In this document: in pieces, positions 26,793-34,420 of the stretch
How the letters are laid out: every line of letters begins with the position of its first letter
Numbering within the stretch: position 1 is the first letter of the stretch
From: a virus
Reading direction: 5' to 3' (one strand)
Virus record (IMG/VR): IMGVR_UViG_3300031687_001114
Coordinates: 1-64,000 of that record
Length of the DNA: 64,000 bases
Program-made: the position numbers and the translations under genes
The notes under the pieces: model-generated
Database searches by the model: none
What the model saw: only the letters and a program-made list of their open reading frames with translations
What the model was told of the DNA's origin: nothing

Positions 26793-26800
26793 TATTTACC
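26793..26800 (-). promoter_or_regulatory. late-promoter-like box GGTAAATA
   Basis: GGTAAATA differs from the ATAAATA consensus by one base but sits exactly five bases from the ATG of the SDR gene, like the other box-N5-ATG sites. It lies in the 22-base gap after MetK. It is the weakest of the five by sequence. Confidence 0.4.
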
Positions 26801-26809
26801 TGCTTTTTT

Positions 26810-27910
26810 CTAGTTATTAAACAAATCTACGCTTTCCCAAGGTAAATCATCTTTACCGAAGTGCCCGTAGTTAGTTGTCCTTGTTAAGTCTAGATTAAAC
26901 AAATCAAAACGTTTAATAATTCCTAGTGGTGTTAAGTCAACATTATCACGGAAGTAGTCTTCAAACTCCTTTCTAACAATGCCATCTGCGTACACATATA
27001 TACTAGTAGGTTCTTTAACACCGATAGCATAACTTAGTTGCACTACACAGTTTTTAGCCTTGCCACTAGCAACAACATTCTTTGCTAAGTAACGTGCCAT
27101 GTAAGCACCGCTTCTGTCTACTTTAGTACAATCCTTGCCACTAAATGCTCCGCCGCCATGTGGGGCATAGCCACCGTATGTGTCTACAATAATCTTACGT
27201 CCTGTAAGTCCTGTGTCTCCATCTGGTCCACCTATAACAAATTTACCTGTAGGGTTAATATGCCATACTGTTTTTAGTACGTCTACTTTATCTTTGATAA
27301 CCGGCAATATAATGCCTAGTACACGTTCTCTTACTTCGTCTATGCTTAGTTCGTCGCTATGTTGAGTACTACATACAACTGTCTTAATGTATGAAGGCTC
27401 TCCTAGTTTTTTGTATGCAAATGTTACTTGACTCTTTGCATCCGGTCCTAACCAATCTGCACCGTTGCGTCTTGCTTCTTCTAGTGCTTGTAGTATTTTA
27501 TGACTGTAATGTATTGTGCTAGGCATAAAGTTATCTGTTTCGTCACATGCGTAACCAAACATAATACCTTGATCTCCTGCTCCAAAGTCGTCAGTGCCTA
27601 AGGCAATGTCTGAACTTTGTCCATGCAGTTCGTTGTATACCACTAATCTTTCCCAATGGAATCCGTCTTGTTCGTAACCAATCTCTTTTACTACGTTGCG
27701 TATTAGTGATTCAACTTCCTCTTTACTAATGAGTTTGTCTGACTTATATTCGCCTGCTACTGTAACCATGTTAGTTGTAACTAATGTTTCAACTGCCGCT
27801 CTATTATTAATGTTACCATCGATAATAAATGTTGCTACTGTATCAGAGATTAAGTCGGCTATTTTATCCGGATGTCCGTTACTCACGCTTTCGCTTGTGA
27901 ATTCGTACAT
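26810..27910 (-). CDS. metK: S-adenosylmethionine synthetase
   Basis: MetK joins ATP and methionine to make S-adenosylmethionine, the cofactor of radical SAM enzymes and methyltransferases. The family signatures are GHPDK (12-16), GAGDQGIMFGYA and the phosphate-binding GGGAFSGKD, with ATP-site residues such as GGPDGDTGLTGRK in between. At 366 residues it is slightly shorter than the host-type enzyme (about 384) but complete. An AGGAGAGGA ribosome site precedes the ATG, and a perfect TATAAATA box lies upstream, so late expression is expected. It sits between two radical SAM genes, fitting a role in supplying SAM. Phage-encoded MetK is uncommon but not unprecedented. Confidence 0.95.
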   Translation of the reverse strand: MYEFTSESVSNGHPDKIADLISDTVATFIIDGNINNRAAVETLVTTNMVTVAGEYKSDKLISKEEVESLIRNVVKEIGYEQDGFHWERLVVYNELHGQSSDIALGTDDFGAGDQGIMFGYACDETDNFMPSTIHYSHKILQALEEARRNGADWLGPDAKSQVTFAYKKLGEPSYIKTVVCSTQHSDELSIDEVRERVLGIILPVIKDKVDVLKTVWHINPTGKFVIGGPDGDTGLTGRKIIVDTYGGYAPHGGGAFSGKDCTKVDRSGAYMARYLAKNVVASGKAKNCVVQLSYAIGVKEPTSIYVYADGIVRKEFEDYFRDNVDLTPLGIIKRFDLFNLDLTRTTNYGHFGKDDLPWESVDLFNN

Positions 27911-27947
27911 AATCCTCTCCTGTTGTTTACTTCATATAGAAGTGTTC

Positions 27948-27955
27948 TATTTATA
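27948..27955 (-). promoter_or_regulatory. T4 late promoter box TATAAATA upstream of metK
   Basis: TATAAATA on the minus strand is a perfect match to the T4 late consensus, about 38 bases upstream of metK with a strong ribosome site between. A TATAAT hexamer overlaps it, so a host-type polymerase might also read it. A weak 6-bp hairpin at 27968-27987 overlaps the previous stop. Confidence 0.7.
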
Positions 27956-27979
27956 TTATAACATGAATTGCTTAATAAA

Positions 27980-28303
27980 TCAAGCAACAAATAATCCTTT
28001 CATGCTTTTACCTTTTGACATATCACCGTTGAATGTCATTTTGCCACCCATAACTAATTTAACTGGGTCAGCGCCTTTAGTAAACATCTCAATCATTGTA
28101 TCTTTGCTAACAAATCCTACAGTGATGTCTGCTTTATCTAAATGCTCGTTACACAGAATACATTTCTTATCGTGTACACTAATAGAAAACTTACCATTAG
28201 TTTCACTAATAACATTAACGTTAATATCAATATCAATGCCTTCTGATTTTTCTTTCTGAAATTTACCTTCTAAGTCTGTTTTAATTGTGCCAAAGTCTAA
28301 CAT
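27980..28303 (-). CDS. SCP2-like sterol/lipid-carrier domain protein
   Basis: The 107-residue protein resembles a single SCP2 domain: an N-terminal helix, central strands (ADITVGFVSK) and the closing helix and strand with GADPVKLVMGGKMTFNGD. SCP2 domains hold lipids or other hydrophobic molecules in a tunnel. The start was chosen at the ATG at 28303 because AAGGAGGAT lies just before it; an 18-residue upstream extension has no such support. Its link to the phage desaturase and hydrolases is suggestive of lipid handling. A CILC motif around residue 54 is unusual for the family. Confidence 0.75.
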   Translation of the reverse strand: MLDFGTIKTDLEGKFQKEKSEGIDIDINVNVISETNGKFSISVHDKKCILCNEHLDKADITVGFVSKDTMIEMFTKGADPVKLVMGGKMTFNGDMSKGKSMKGLFVA

Positions 28304-28331
28304 ATTATCCTCCTTTTGGATATTAAGTTTT

Positions 28332-29966
28332 TCATAGCAATGCTTCTGCCTCTTCACATTGTTGCCAAAATTGATGCATCTCTGGAAATGTTGCTAAGAA
28401 ATTTGTGTCTCTTCTTGCGTCATGTTCGCTAAAGAATTTAAAAAAGTCTGCTCTGTCTCTTCTTAACTTATCACTATCGATGTCTTGTTTCATTATATCT
28501 AAGTTACGTTTTGCTTTAGCAATTTCAAAATCTTTAAAACCTCTGTAGTCTACATAGTCTTCAGTTGCTTTGTTATCTTCCATAAATTGAATTGCTTCCT
28601 GCATGTAGTCACAATACTCGCTAGGTAGTACATGTATACTTTGCCATGCTGGTGCTCTAAGCAATGGAATGTCAAACCATATACGTTGCTCCGGAACTTC
28701 CCAACCCATTGCAAACTGGTTCTCTTTACTCCACTTATCTCTAAGGTCTAATATTCCTTGTAGGAATTCTGTAAAACTTGTAACACTTAAACAGTTAAAC
28801 GTGTTAATAAAATTAATACTAGTAAATCTAGTTTCGTCTAAAAACCTATGACAGTTATTCCACACAGTATCAAATACCATACCATTACGCATATACTCTG
28901 CTTGTTCGCCCCAACCATCTAAACTACAAAACACACTAAAGTTATGATATGCTTTGTCGTTGTATTCGTAAATATATGTGAAACTATTGTTATCCTGTTC
29001 TTCGCATTGTCCAACTTGCATAAACGTTTGCGGTATCTCTTCTCGTTCTATTACTGCTAAGTTGCTGTCGTGATAACGTTTTGCATCAGCGCCAATTATA
29101 GCATGATCCCATGTTTGCCAATCTGTGCCGTCTAGTGGATCTGCTACATATACTTCTGCACCATGTTGTACATTATCTAATCTCTTAACTGAATCTAAAA
29201 ACTTTACAAACAATGCATCGTTGGCAGGACACATGTTTGTTGTTATACTTAATTCTAAATCTTTATTTGGATTTGCTAATACATAATCTAATACTTTAAA
29301 AGTATTCTTATCCATTAATGGCTCACCACCAGTCATACGAAACACACGAAGTGTTTTATACATCTCGGGCCACCACTTCCAAAACGCTGTAACGTATGGA
29401 TTAAGATCCTGTTTTACTTTTAATGGCATTAAGTTTTTTAGTGCAAGACTGTCAATATTATTATGTGGAGCAGTAGTTGGATATTCCCCAAACTCGTCTA
29501 TCTCTTCTTGCCATGCTGTACTTAAATGTGGAGAACAATAACTGCACTTGAAGTTACATGCTTGATTAAAGTTTACTTCTACATAACGTGGATTGATGTT
29601 GCCACTAGCACCAGCATCTAAAATATCTTCTTTACTTTCTTGTGCCCAATACTCGCCACTGCGATATACTCTGTCACTTCTTGCACCCGTATCTTCTATG
29701 TCCCAACAATAACTACAGCCATCTGGTCTCTCGCCTTTAAGCATTTGTCTGCGTTGTTCTTTCTTTTCTTTTGTGTTATGTAGTGCTGTTGGATTATCTT
29801 TTAACTCATCTAACGGAATTGAATGTGTAGGCGGATGATAGCAACTGTGTGTTTGACCATTTGTTAAGTGCATAGATACCTGAGACCATTTAGCATAACA
29901 CATGCTAGGACTAATATTATCTAGTTGCTCTTTAGCCTTATCAGCGGCTTGGTCGTATATGCTCAT
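28332..29966 (-). CDS. large radical SAM protein, subfamily with SC-x-HPP motif (8 of 8)
   Basis: The core cluster motif is CNFKCSYC at 137-144 and the SAM-binding strand has MTGGEPLMD. The N-terminal cysteines are CYAKW (Cys23), SCYHPP (Cys42) and CSYC (84-87), followed by WDIED and SDRVY, all shared with the gene at 24516. A segment between the GGEP motif and the second half (about 265-330) looks inserted relative to the six shorter paralogues. At 544 residues it is the second largest. Its ATG overlaps the upstream SDR-like stop as ATGA. Placement next to the SCP2 and metK genes suggests co-expression. Confidence 0.88.
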   Translation of the reverse strand: MSIYDQAADKAKEQLDNISPSMCYAKWSQVSMHLTNGQTHSCYHPPTHSIPLDELKDNPTALHNTKEKKEQRRQMLKGERPDGCSYCWDIEDTGARSDRVYRSGEYWAQESKEDILDAGASGNINPRYVEVNFNQACNFKCSYCSPHLSTAWQEEIDEFGEYPTTAPHNNIDSLALKNLMPLKVKQDLNPYVTAFWKWWPEMYKTLRVFRMTGGEPLMDKNTFKVLDYVLANPNKDLELSITTNMCPANDALFVKFLDSVKRLDNVQHGAEVYVADPLDGTDWQTWDHAIIGADAKRYHDSNLAVIEREEIPQTFMQVGQCEEQDNNSFTYIYEYNDKAYHNFSVFCSLDGWGEQAEYMRNGMVFDTVWNNCHRFLDETRFTSINFINTFNCLSVTSFTEFLQGILDLRDKWSKENQFAMGWEVPEQRIWFDIPLLRAPAWQSIHVLPSEYCDYMQEAIQFMEDNKATEDYVDYRGFKDFEIAKAKRNLDIMKQDIDSDKLRRDRADFFKFFSEHDARRDTNFLATFPEMHQFWQQCEEAEALL

Positions 29967-30610
29967 ACGGTAATTCCGTGCGTTTTGAAGAACGATTTCA
30001 TGAGATGGCTGATTAATGTTACTTCACCATTCATAGTTTCGTATTCGGAGTCATCCAGATCTCCATTGATAATTCTAGCAGTTGCCTCAGCCCAGAGCTC
30101 TGGTGCCTGGTCCATGCCGCCAGGACATATTCCGTATGCGTTGTTGTTAGGCTCGATTGCAATACATTTCATTAGTTGTTGCTCTGCCGATCTAAGATAC
30201 CTGTATGAAAGGTTCTCGAAGCCATACTCTCTTCTACCCAAAGTAACAGAACTAGTGATAAAAATAAATTGTTTACAATGACTTAAGATATCATATATAG
30301 CTAATTTGCCATACATTGTTTGTTGTAGGTTGTCGTCATTTTCCTTTTTAAAAGTTTCAACATGATCTAAGTAATATGTGTCGGCAACATTCCTACGCTT
30401 ATATTTTGGTGTAGCACCACCAACAACTCTCTGATTAAATACTACCACATCTGGATCAGGGTATTTACTAAACTCTGTTTCCATCTGTGCCGGGTCAGTA
30501 TAGTCGAGAGTATCTCTACCTAATTTAATAACGTTGTGTCCGGAACCCGTTAGATAGCCAGCAATTGACAAAGGATATTGTGTTGTGGATCCTATTAAGT
30601 ATATAACCAT
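29963..30610 (-). CDS. SDR-like NAD(P)-binding protein
   Basis: The N-terminal strand and glycine-containing loop (VIYLIGSTTQYPLSIAGYL) and the later strand FIFITSSVTLG are consistent with an extended-type SDR or epimerase-like Rossmann fold. A tyrosine near YRYLRSAEQQ occupies the catalytic position, but the expected lysine is replaced (YLRSA), so activity is doubtful. ICPGGMDQAPE resembles the proline-glycine after the active site. At 215 residues it is shorter than usual. It lies 5 bases after the glycosyltransferase-like gene at 30616 and overlaps the radical SAM gene downstream. Confidence 0.6.
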   Translation of the reverse strand: MVIYLIGSTTQYPLSIAGYLTGSGHNVIKLGRDTLDYTDPAQMETEFSKYPDPDVVVFNQRVVGGATPKYKRRNVADTYYLDHVETFKKENDDNLQQTMYGKLAIYDILSHCKQFIFITSSVTLGRREYGFENLSYRYLRSAEQQLMKCIAIEPNNNAYGICPGGMDQAPELWAEATARIINGDLDDSEYETMNGEVTLISHLMKSFFKTHGITV

Positions 30611-30615
30611 GTTAG

Positions 30616-31611
30616 TTACAGCAATCCTTTTTCTAAAAGTTCTTGTATTTGTTTTTCTCTAACCATTGCACCCCAACGTTTAGGATTAACAAAAGTCTTC
30701 TTAAAGAATTTACACATGTTAGGATTTGGATCGAACAACATCATATCATTAATTTCTTCGTTTAATGTTACACCGATATCCTTGATTGCTATCTCTAACA
30801 TCTCAGGATTATGTGATACTTTAGTGTAAGGGCAAACGACATTGCCTGGGAAACGTGGTAGCACTTGGTTACTAAAGAAATCACTAAACCAGTCATAGTC
30901 TGATATTAAATTAGTATCCCATTCAGTTAATACAGTCATTTGGCATCCAAGCCTTGCTCCGTATATAGCCCACATGCCGTTGTCTATATCACTTCCAATG
31001 TTACACCATGTTTGTAATCTGTTATAGTTCTGCCACCATATCTTATCTTTAAATTCATCTGGCTTTACACGAACACCTTGGTCGGTACTCATTTTAACGC
31101 CTTCTCTAAAGCCTGCTCTGAAGGCTTGAAACGGACTTGCTGTTTGATGTACTTCACTGAATGTGTCGTTAAGTTGTATGTAATCTAGCTTCCAACAAAA
31201 CTCCATACCCTCACCATCTTGTGCGGACTCATGAGTGTTAATTGTTTTAGTATATTCTGTGGGCCAACATTTAAGTCCACCATTACCGTACACTAAACCG
31301 TTTAGAATGTTTTTAGCATTCCAACTAAAAATACATTTACTGATATCATTACCATCATGATCTGTCTCAGGAACATCTAATACTTGTTCGAAGAAATCAT
31401 CCATAACAATATTGTCACCGTCTACTGTGATAAATCGTTCTGTTTCTGATTGGTTAGCACATGCCTTGTGAGCGGCATCGAATCCTGTAACTCCGTGTAC
31501 TCGTTTAGCCCATGGGACCTTGTTTAACAAGTCTGCCCAATGTTCTTCTGCATTTGGCTCGTCATAGCTGATGTAAAAGATATCTAATTCTGTTACGTCT
31601 ATTTTCGCCAT
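30616..31611 (-). CDS. single-module glycosyltransferase-like protein related to the 12-module protein
   Basis: This 331-residue protein has the same plan as the last module of the 1,294-residue protein: DIFYISY, a helical stretch, RFITVDGDN with D-x-D at 64-66, NPN- and W-containing turns, GNGGLKCW, then a helical C-terminal domain (AFRAGFREGVKMST, RLQTWC, ISDYDWF). It is probably the ancestral form of the repeats. The D-G-D-N and the fold order suit a GT-A glycosyltransferase, but donor and acceptor are not visible. It has a late promoter about 40 bases upstream and an ACAGGATA ribosome site. Confidence 0.6.
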   Translation of the reverse strand: MAKIDVTELDIFYISYDEPNAEEHWADLLNKVPWAKRVHGVTGFDAAHKACANQSETERFITVDGDNIVMDDFFEQVLDVPETDHDGNDISKCIFSWNAKNILNGLVYGNGGLKCWPTEYTKTINTHESAQDGEGMEFCWKLDYIQLNDTFSEVHQTASPFQAFRAGFREGVKMSTDQGVRVKPDEFKDKIWWQNYNRLQTWCNIGSDIDNGMWAIYGARLGCQMTVLTEWDTNLISDYDWFSDFFSNQVLPRFPGNVVCPYTKVSHNPEMLEIAIKDIGVTLNEEINDMMLFDPNPNMCKFFKKTFVNPKRWGAMVREKQIQELLEKGLL

Positions 31612-31636
31612 ATGATGTATCCTGTGTTAGTGTAGT

Positions 31637-32254
31637 TTATACTCTAACGTATTTATCATATATTTTGGAGGTGTATATACTAATGTCGGTAAAATTAGCA
31701 AGTGTATGGGGTAATGTAACTGTTTTATCTTTGTGTAATGCAATACCGTCGACTATAAATTTCTCTATTACAAAATGCGGGTCGCCTTTTTCTGTTGCAT
31801 AAAATTTTAAATTATGCTTTGTTTTATTCTTTTTAATTGTGTTAGCATGTATCTTTACTGTAATCTCTTTTGCAGTCAGGCTTACTTTTACATCAAACGC
31901 ACTACCATTAAAGCCTACGTAGGATTTAACTTCAGTTAAAAAGTTTCCGTTAGTAGTAACTTTGTCACTAGTGTAAGTCTTTAATATAATATGGCAAACA
32001 CCATGTTCATCTCGTTCTATACTGAACTGGGCCATTCCCTTTTTACGTTCATCAATAATTTTACAATCAATAGTTTTAAGTTCTGCAACAGCATTGTCAC
32101 CGATAGATTTTGCTTCAGGCGGCTTAGTACTTTTATATAATATGTCACCATCATCATTGTATACCAAATAAGTAGTATCGTTTTCTGATGCAATTACTTT
32201 TGCTAAACTACCTTTCTCTTGTTTAAGTAGAGCTAATCGTTCACCTGGAGTCAT
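31637..32254 (-). CDS. unknown protein (205 aa)
   Basis: No family is recognised. The N-terminal third is helical and charged (MTPGERLALLKQEKG), and the remainder looks strand-rich with alternating hydrophobic residues and lysines (CHIILKTYTSDKV, ITVKIHANTIKKNK). It may be a soluble beta-structured protein. No signal peptide, cysteines of note or catalytic motif can be picked out. It lies 9 bases after the GT-A glycosyltransferase gene and 25 bases before the single-module glycosyltransferase-like gene, so it could be an accessory to them. Confidence 0.6.
   Translation of the reverse strand: MTPGERLALLKQEKGSLAKVIASENDTTYLVYNDDGDILYKSTKPPEAKSIGDNAVAELKTIDCKIIDERKKGMAQFSIERDEHGVCHIILKTYTSDKVTTNGNFLTEVKSYVGFNGSAFDVKVSLTAKEITVKIHANTIKKNKTKHNLKFYATEKGDPHFVIEKFIVDGIALHKDKTVTLPHTLANFTDISIYTSKIYDKYVRV
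31650..31657 (-). promoter_or_regulatory. T4-type late promoter box GATAAATA
   Basis: GATAAATA on the minus strand lies about 40 bases upstream of the single-module glycosyltransferase-like gene, overlapping the last codons of the preceding gene. It would give a leader of about 33 bases that includes its ribosome site. Confidence 0.5.
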
Positions 32255-32263
32255 AATGTTTTC

Positions 32264-33127
32264 CTATTGGAGATAGTCGCTTTCTAGCTGTGCAACCATA
32301 TCCTTTGTTAGCCATTCCTTTGAAACATAATGAAACGGGTGTGTTATTTGGAAATTGCCTATCTTAAAATCTTTGTAAGACTTATAATATGTAGGCAATG
32401 TTTCAGTCCAATCGGTGTGTACTAAACTTGTTGGAATATTTTGTACTTCGCTTTTCATGTGTATAAACGTAGGTAGTTCTGTCATGTGGTCTGCTGTACA
32501 CTTATCTTTTATTCCTAAGATATGCATAGCAAGGCTGAATGCCACATCTGCACTTAGCCAGTCTGGTTTTCCTTTTGGCATATACTTAAAGTACATACGT
32601 TCCCAATTATGGAATATAATCTCTACCATCTTGAAAAACTCTGTTGCAAGGTCTGACTTTTTAAAATAAAAGAATGCTGTATAAACATTTGGCATATCAT
32701 TTAGTTTTAAGGACTGCCTGTAGTGTGTATCGTATACATGTTCGTCTCTATATGTTTTTACATTAGTACAAGACCATATATCCTTTTGTGCTAAAATATC
32801 CCACCACTGACTTACATCTGTAGGGAACAACATATCCGTGTCTAGTATTACTGTCTCATCATACGGAGTCATGTAATAGTATTTCCACTTGTTATTAATT
32901 TTCCATTCTTTATCTTCAGCATCATCTTCCCAAGGTATATCCACAATGTGATCAAATACTTTTTTGTGTTTTGCTGTAATAAGTTTTTTAGTCCTAGCGT
33001 CAATACACACCGTAAGATTGTTTACAATGCCCTGTGTTAGCTTTAAGTTCATTGCGAGTGCATACGCCTGCTCTAGATAATCTACAGTGCCGTTGTTTTG
33101 TGCTATTACAATGTAACCCTTACTCAT
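32264..33127 (-). CDS. GT-A glycosyltransferase-like (nucleotide-diphospho-sugar transferase)
   Basis: The 287-residue protein begins with a Rossmann-like strand and loop (GYIVIAQNN) and carries the metal-binding D-x-D at 96-98 in PYDETVILDTDMLF, the central signature of GT-A enzymes. Later a strand AFFYFKKSDLA and the aromatic segment near IFHNWERMYFKY are typical of GT8-like enzymes. The donor sugar is unknown. It is a paralogue of the gene at 34410. It overlaps the phosphomannomutase-like gene by 8 bases, linking sugar activation and transfer. Confidence 0.75.
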   Translation of the reverse strand: MSKGYIVIAQNNGTVDYLEQAYALAMNLKLTQGIVNNLTVCIDARTKKLITAKHKKVFDHIVDIPWEDDAEDKEWKINNKWKYYYMTPYDETVILDTDMLFPTDVSQWWDILAQKDIWSCTNVKTYRDEHVYDTHYRQSLKLNDMPNVYTAFFYFKKSDLATEFFKMVEIIFHNWERMYFKYMPKGKPDWLSADVAFSLAMHILGIKDKCTADHMTELPTFIHMKSEVQNIPTSLVHTDWTETLPTYYKSYKDFKIGNFQITHPFHYVSKEWLTKDMVAQLESDYLQ

Positions 33128-33806
33128 TTTCTAATAATCTCTGTGTGTCTTTCCAGTTTGTAACTGCGAACACTTGTTCTGGTTGTAGTTGTACTGCTAG
33201 AGGATAATCATTTCCTGCAGGGTCAACTCTGTCGCCATAAAATTTAATTGAGTCTATGTCGAAGTCTTTTAATATTTGAGACTTATCACATCCCTTTTTA
33301 AATATATCTATACCTGTCTCACCGCCAACTTTTGCACTTAGCTCTGGGAAACGTGTATTAAATCTTTCAGCAATAGCAGTTCTTTCTTGCACTATTAAAT
33401 CGTATTGATAGTAGTGTTCTCTTTGTTGTTTGTTTGCATGTCTACCCACAACACTAAAGTTAACCATGCCGGTTCTCTCTTCTATGTGTAAGCCTGTTTG
33501 TGTTTGCCATTTGCTGTTATCTAATTCGTTTACTAGAAAGAAGCCTGATTCAGCTGGCAACTTCCAATCATTATGACTAAGTTGCTCGTCTTTAGCATAC
33601 ACATCATTACCACTACAGTTATAAACTCTCATACATGCGTTGTAAACTTCATCGCCAATTTGTTCTATTGTCTTTGGTCGGTCACTGCCTGTTACTAAAA
33701 TTACACTATGGGTTTTAGCAAACTCTAAAAACTGTTGTTTAAACTCAGCGTCTATTGTTCCTCTACTAGGAGTTAGTGTGCCATCTACATCAAAGATATA
33801 ATTCAT
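33120..33806 (-). CDS. eukaryotic-type phosphomannomutase-like HAD enzyme
   Basis: The 228-residue protein has the HAD nucleophile motif FDVDGTL (Asp6, Asp8). Beyond that, it shows features of the PMM2/PMM1 type rather than generic HAD phosphatases: VTGSDRPKT, a TGMVNFSVVGR strand like the PMM NGMLNVSPIGR, GGETGIDIFKKGCDKS and the GDRVDPAGNDYPLA metal site. PMM interconverts mannose-6-P and mannose-1-P on the way to GDP-mannose. The ATG at 33806 starts right at the motif; an upstream in-frame start would add 15 residues. A related sugar-phosphate phosphatase activity cannot be excluded. Confidence 0.75.
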   Translation of the reverse strand: MNYIFDVDGTLTPSRGTIDAEFKQQFLEFAKTHSVILVTGSDRPKTIEQIGDEVYNACMRVYNCSGNDVYAKDEQLSHNDWKLPAESGFFLVNELDNSKWQTQTGLHIEERTGMVNFSVVGRHANKQQREHYYQYDLIVQERTAIAERFNTRFPELSAKVGGETGIDIFKKGCDKSQILKDFDIDSIKFYGDRVDPAGNDYPLAVQLQPEQVFAVTNWKDTQRLLENE

Positions 33807-33813
33807 GTGTGTG

Positions 33814-33918
33814 TTACTTCTTTTTTCTTTTATTGAACTGTTTATTAGCATTACGTTGCCAACTCCATTCGAAGAATTTACTAATTGCGTTGCTTATCAT
33901 TCGTTGTAATTCAAACAT
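33814..33918 (-). CDS. tiny basic protein (34 aa)
   Basis: This 34-residue frame begins with an ATG inside the last codons of the upstream gene (overlap as ATGTTTGA) and ends 7 bases before the phosphomannomutase-like ATG, fitting the gap exactly. The product has an aromatic middle (KFFEWSWQRN) and a lysine/arginine-rich tail (NKRKKK), so it may bind membranes or nucleic acid. No family is known. The packing is the only evidence that it is translated. Confidence 0.4.
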   Translation of the reverse strand: MFELQRMISNAISKFFEWSWQRNANKQFNKRKKK

Positions 33919-34138
33919 CTTTCTTCCACGTTGAGGGATCGCCCCAACTAATTAAATCGTTTATAGCAGACTGGCATCCGTGAATGTAATCTCTATCTTC
34001 TTCGCTTAGTACTGACCAAGCGTAGGTAACTTTGTCTATCATCGCTGTTACTTCTTCTGGATGATCCAGGTGATAGTTGCTTTCCATACATGCTTGAATC
34101 TCATCCATTCGCTTGTCTAGTTTTTCTCGTAACTTCAC
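33911..34138 (-). CDS. small acidic/helical protein (75 aa)
   Basis: The likely start is a GTG that overlaps the upstream stop as GTGA; a TTG five codons earlier is the only other option. The product is a charged, largely helical protein with a closing WGDPSTWKKDV. The sequence has no cysteine cluster, signal peptide or transmembrane segment. It is unrecognised. It is tucked between small overlapping genes that lie between the two GT-A glycosyltransferase genes. Confidence 0.5.
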   Translation of the reverse strand: MKLREKLDKRMDEIQACMESNYHLDHPEEVTAMIDKVTYAWSVLSEEDRDYIHGCQSAINDLISWGDPSTWKKDV

Positions 34139-34302
34139 TTTACTGGTTTCCAATCTTCTTTAAATAAACAAAATCTAGTTTGCCCATCCTTTGTTTCGTA
34201 CACAAACTGTGTTGCTAATAGTTGTACAACTTTGCCCGTGTTAGTTCTATTAAACCCAGACTCGTGATGCACTATAACATCTTTAAGATTTGGCTTTTTC
34301 AT
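34135..34302 (-). CDS. small protein (55 aa), unknown
   Basis: The 55-residue frame begins at an ATG inside the end of the preceding small gene and ends with a TGA overlapping the next GTG. Its ATG overlaps the preceding stop by about 20 bases. Segments include MKKPNLKDVIVHH and QLLATQFVYETKDG, suggesting a small beta-alpha protein. No family is recognised. It is a probable real gene because all four small genes here chain by overlaps and preserve the direction of the block. Confidence 0.45.
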   Translation of the reverse strand: MKKPNLKDVIVHHESGFNRTNTGKVVQLLATQFVYETKDGQTRFCLFKEDWKPVK

Positions 34303-34420
34303 CTTGTTCCTCTTCTCGTAAGTCTTCGCCTTCCTTACCTCTAGTGCGATTACCGTCCGAATTTAATTCTGTTAAATCTTGTTGCTTGTTTTTTTGATTG
34401 TGTTCTTCTTCACATGACAT
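34283..34420 (-). CDS. very acidic small protein (45 aa)
   Basis: This 45-residue product is almost wholly charged and glutamine-rich (for example EDLREEEQDEKAK) with few hydrophobic residues, so it is probably disordered. The ATG at 34420 overlaps the stop of the GT-A gene by 11 bases. AAGGAG lies about twelve bases upstream, a rather long spacing, and a late promoter box at 34445 would serve it. Function unknown; a disordered regulator or linker is one possibility. Confidence 0.45.
   Translation of the reverse strand: MSCEEEHNQKNKQQDLTELNSDGNRTRGKEGEDLREEEQDEKAKS

Noticed and set aside
27968-27987. Hairpin TTGCTT...AAGCAA before metK, considered as a terminator
   Set aside because: Only 6 bp with an AT-rich loop and no T-run after it on the minus strand.
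27696-28259. Long plus-strand open frame (187 codons) across metK and the SCP2 gene
   Set aside because: It runs antisense to two well-supported genes and has no family resemblance, promoter or ribosome site.
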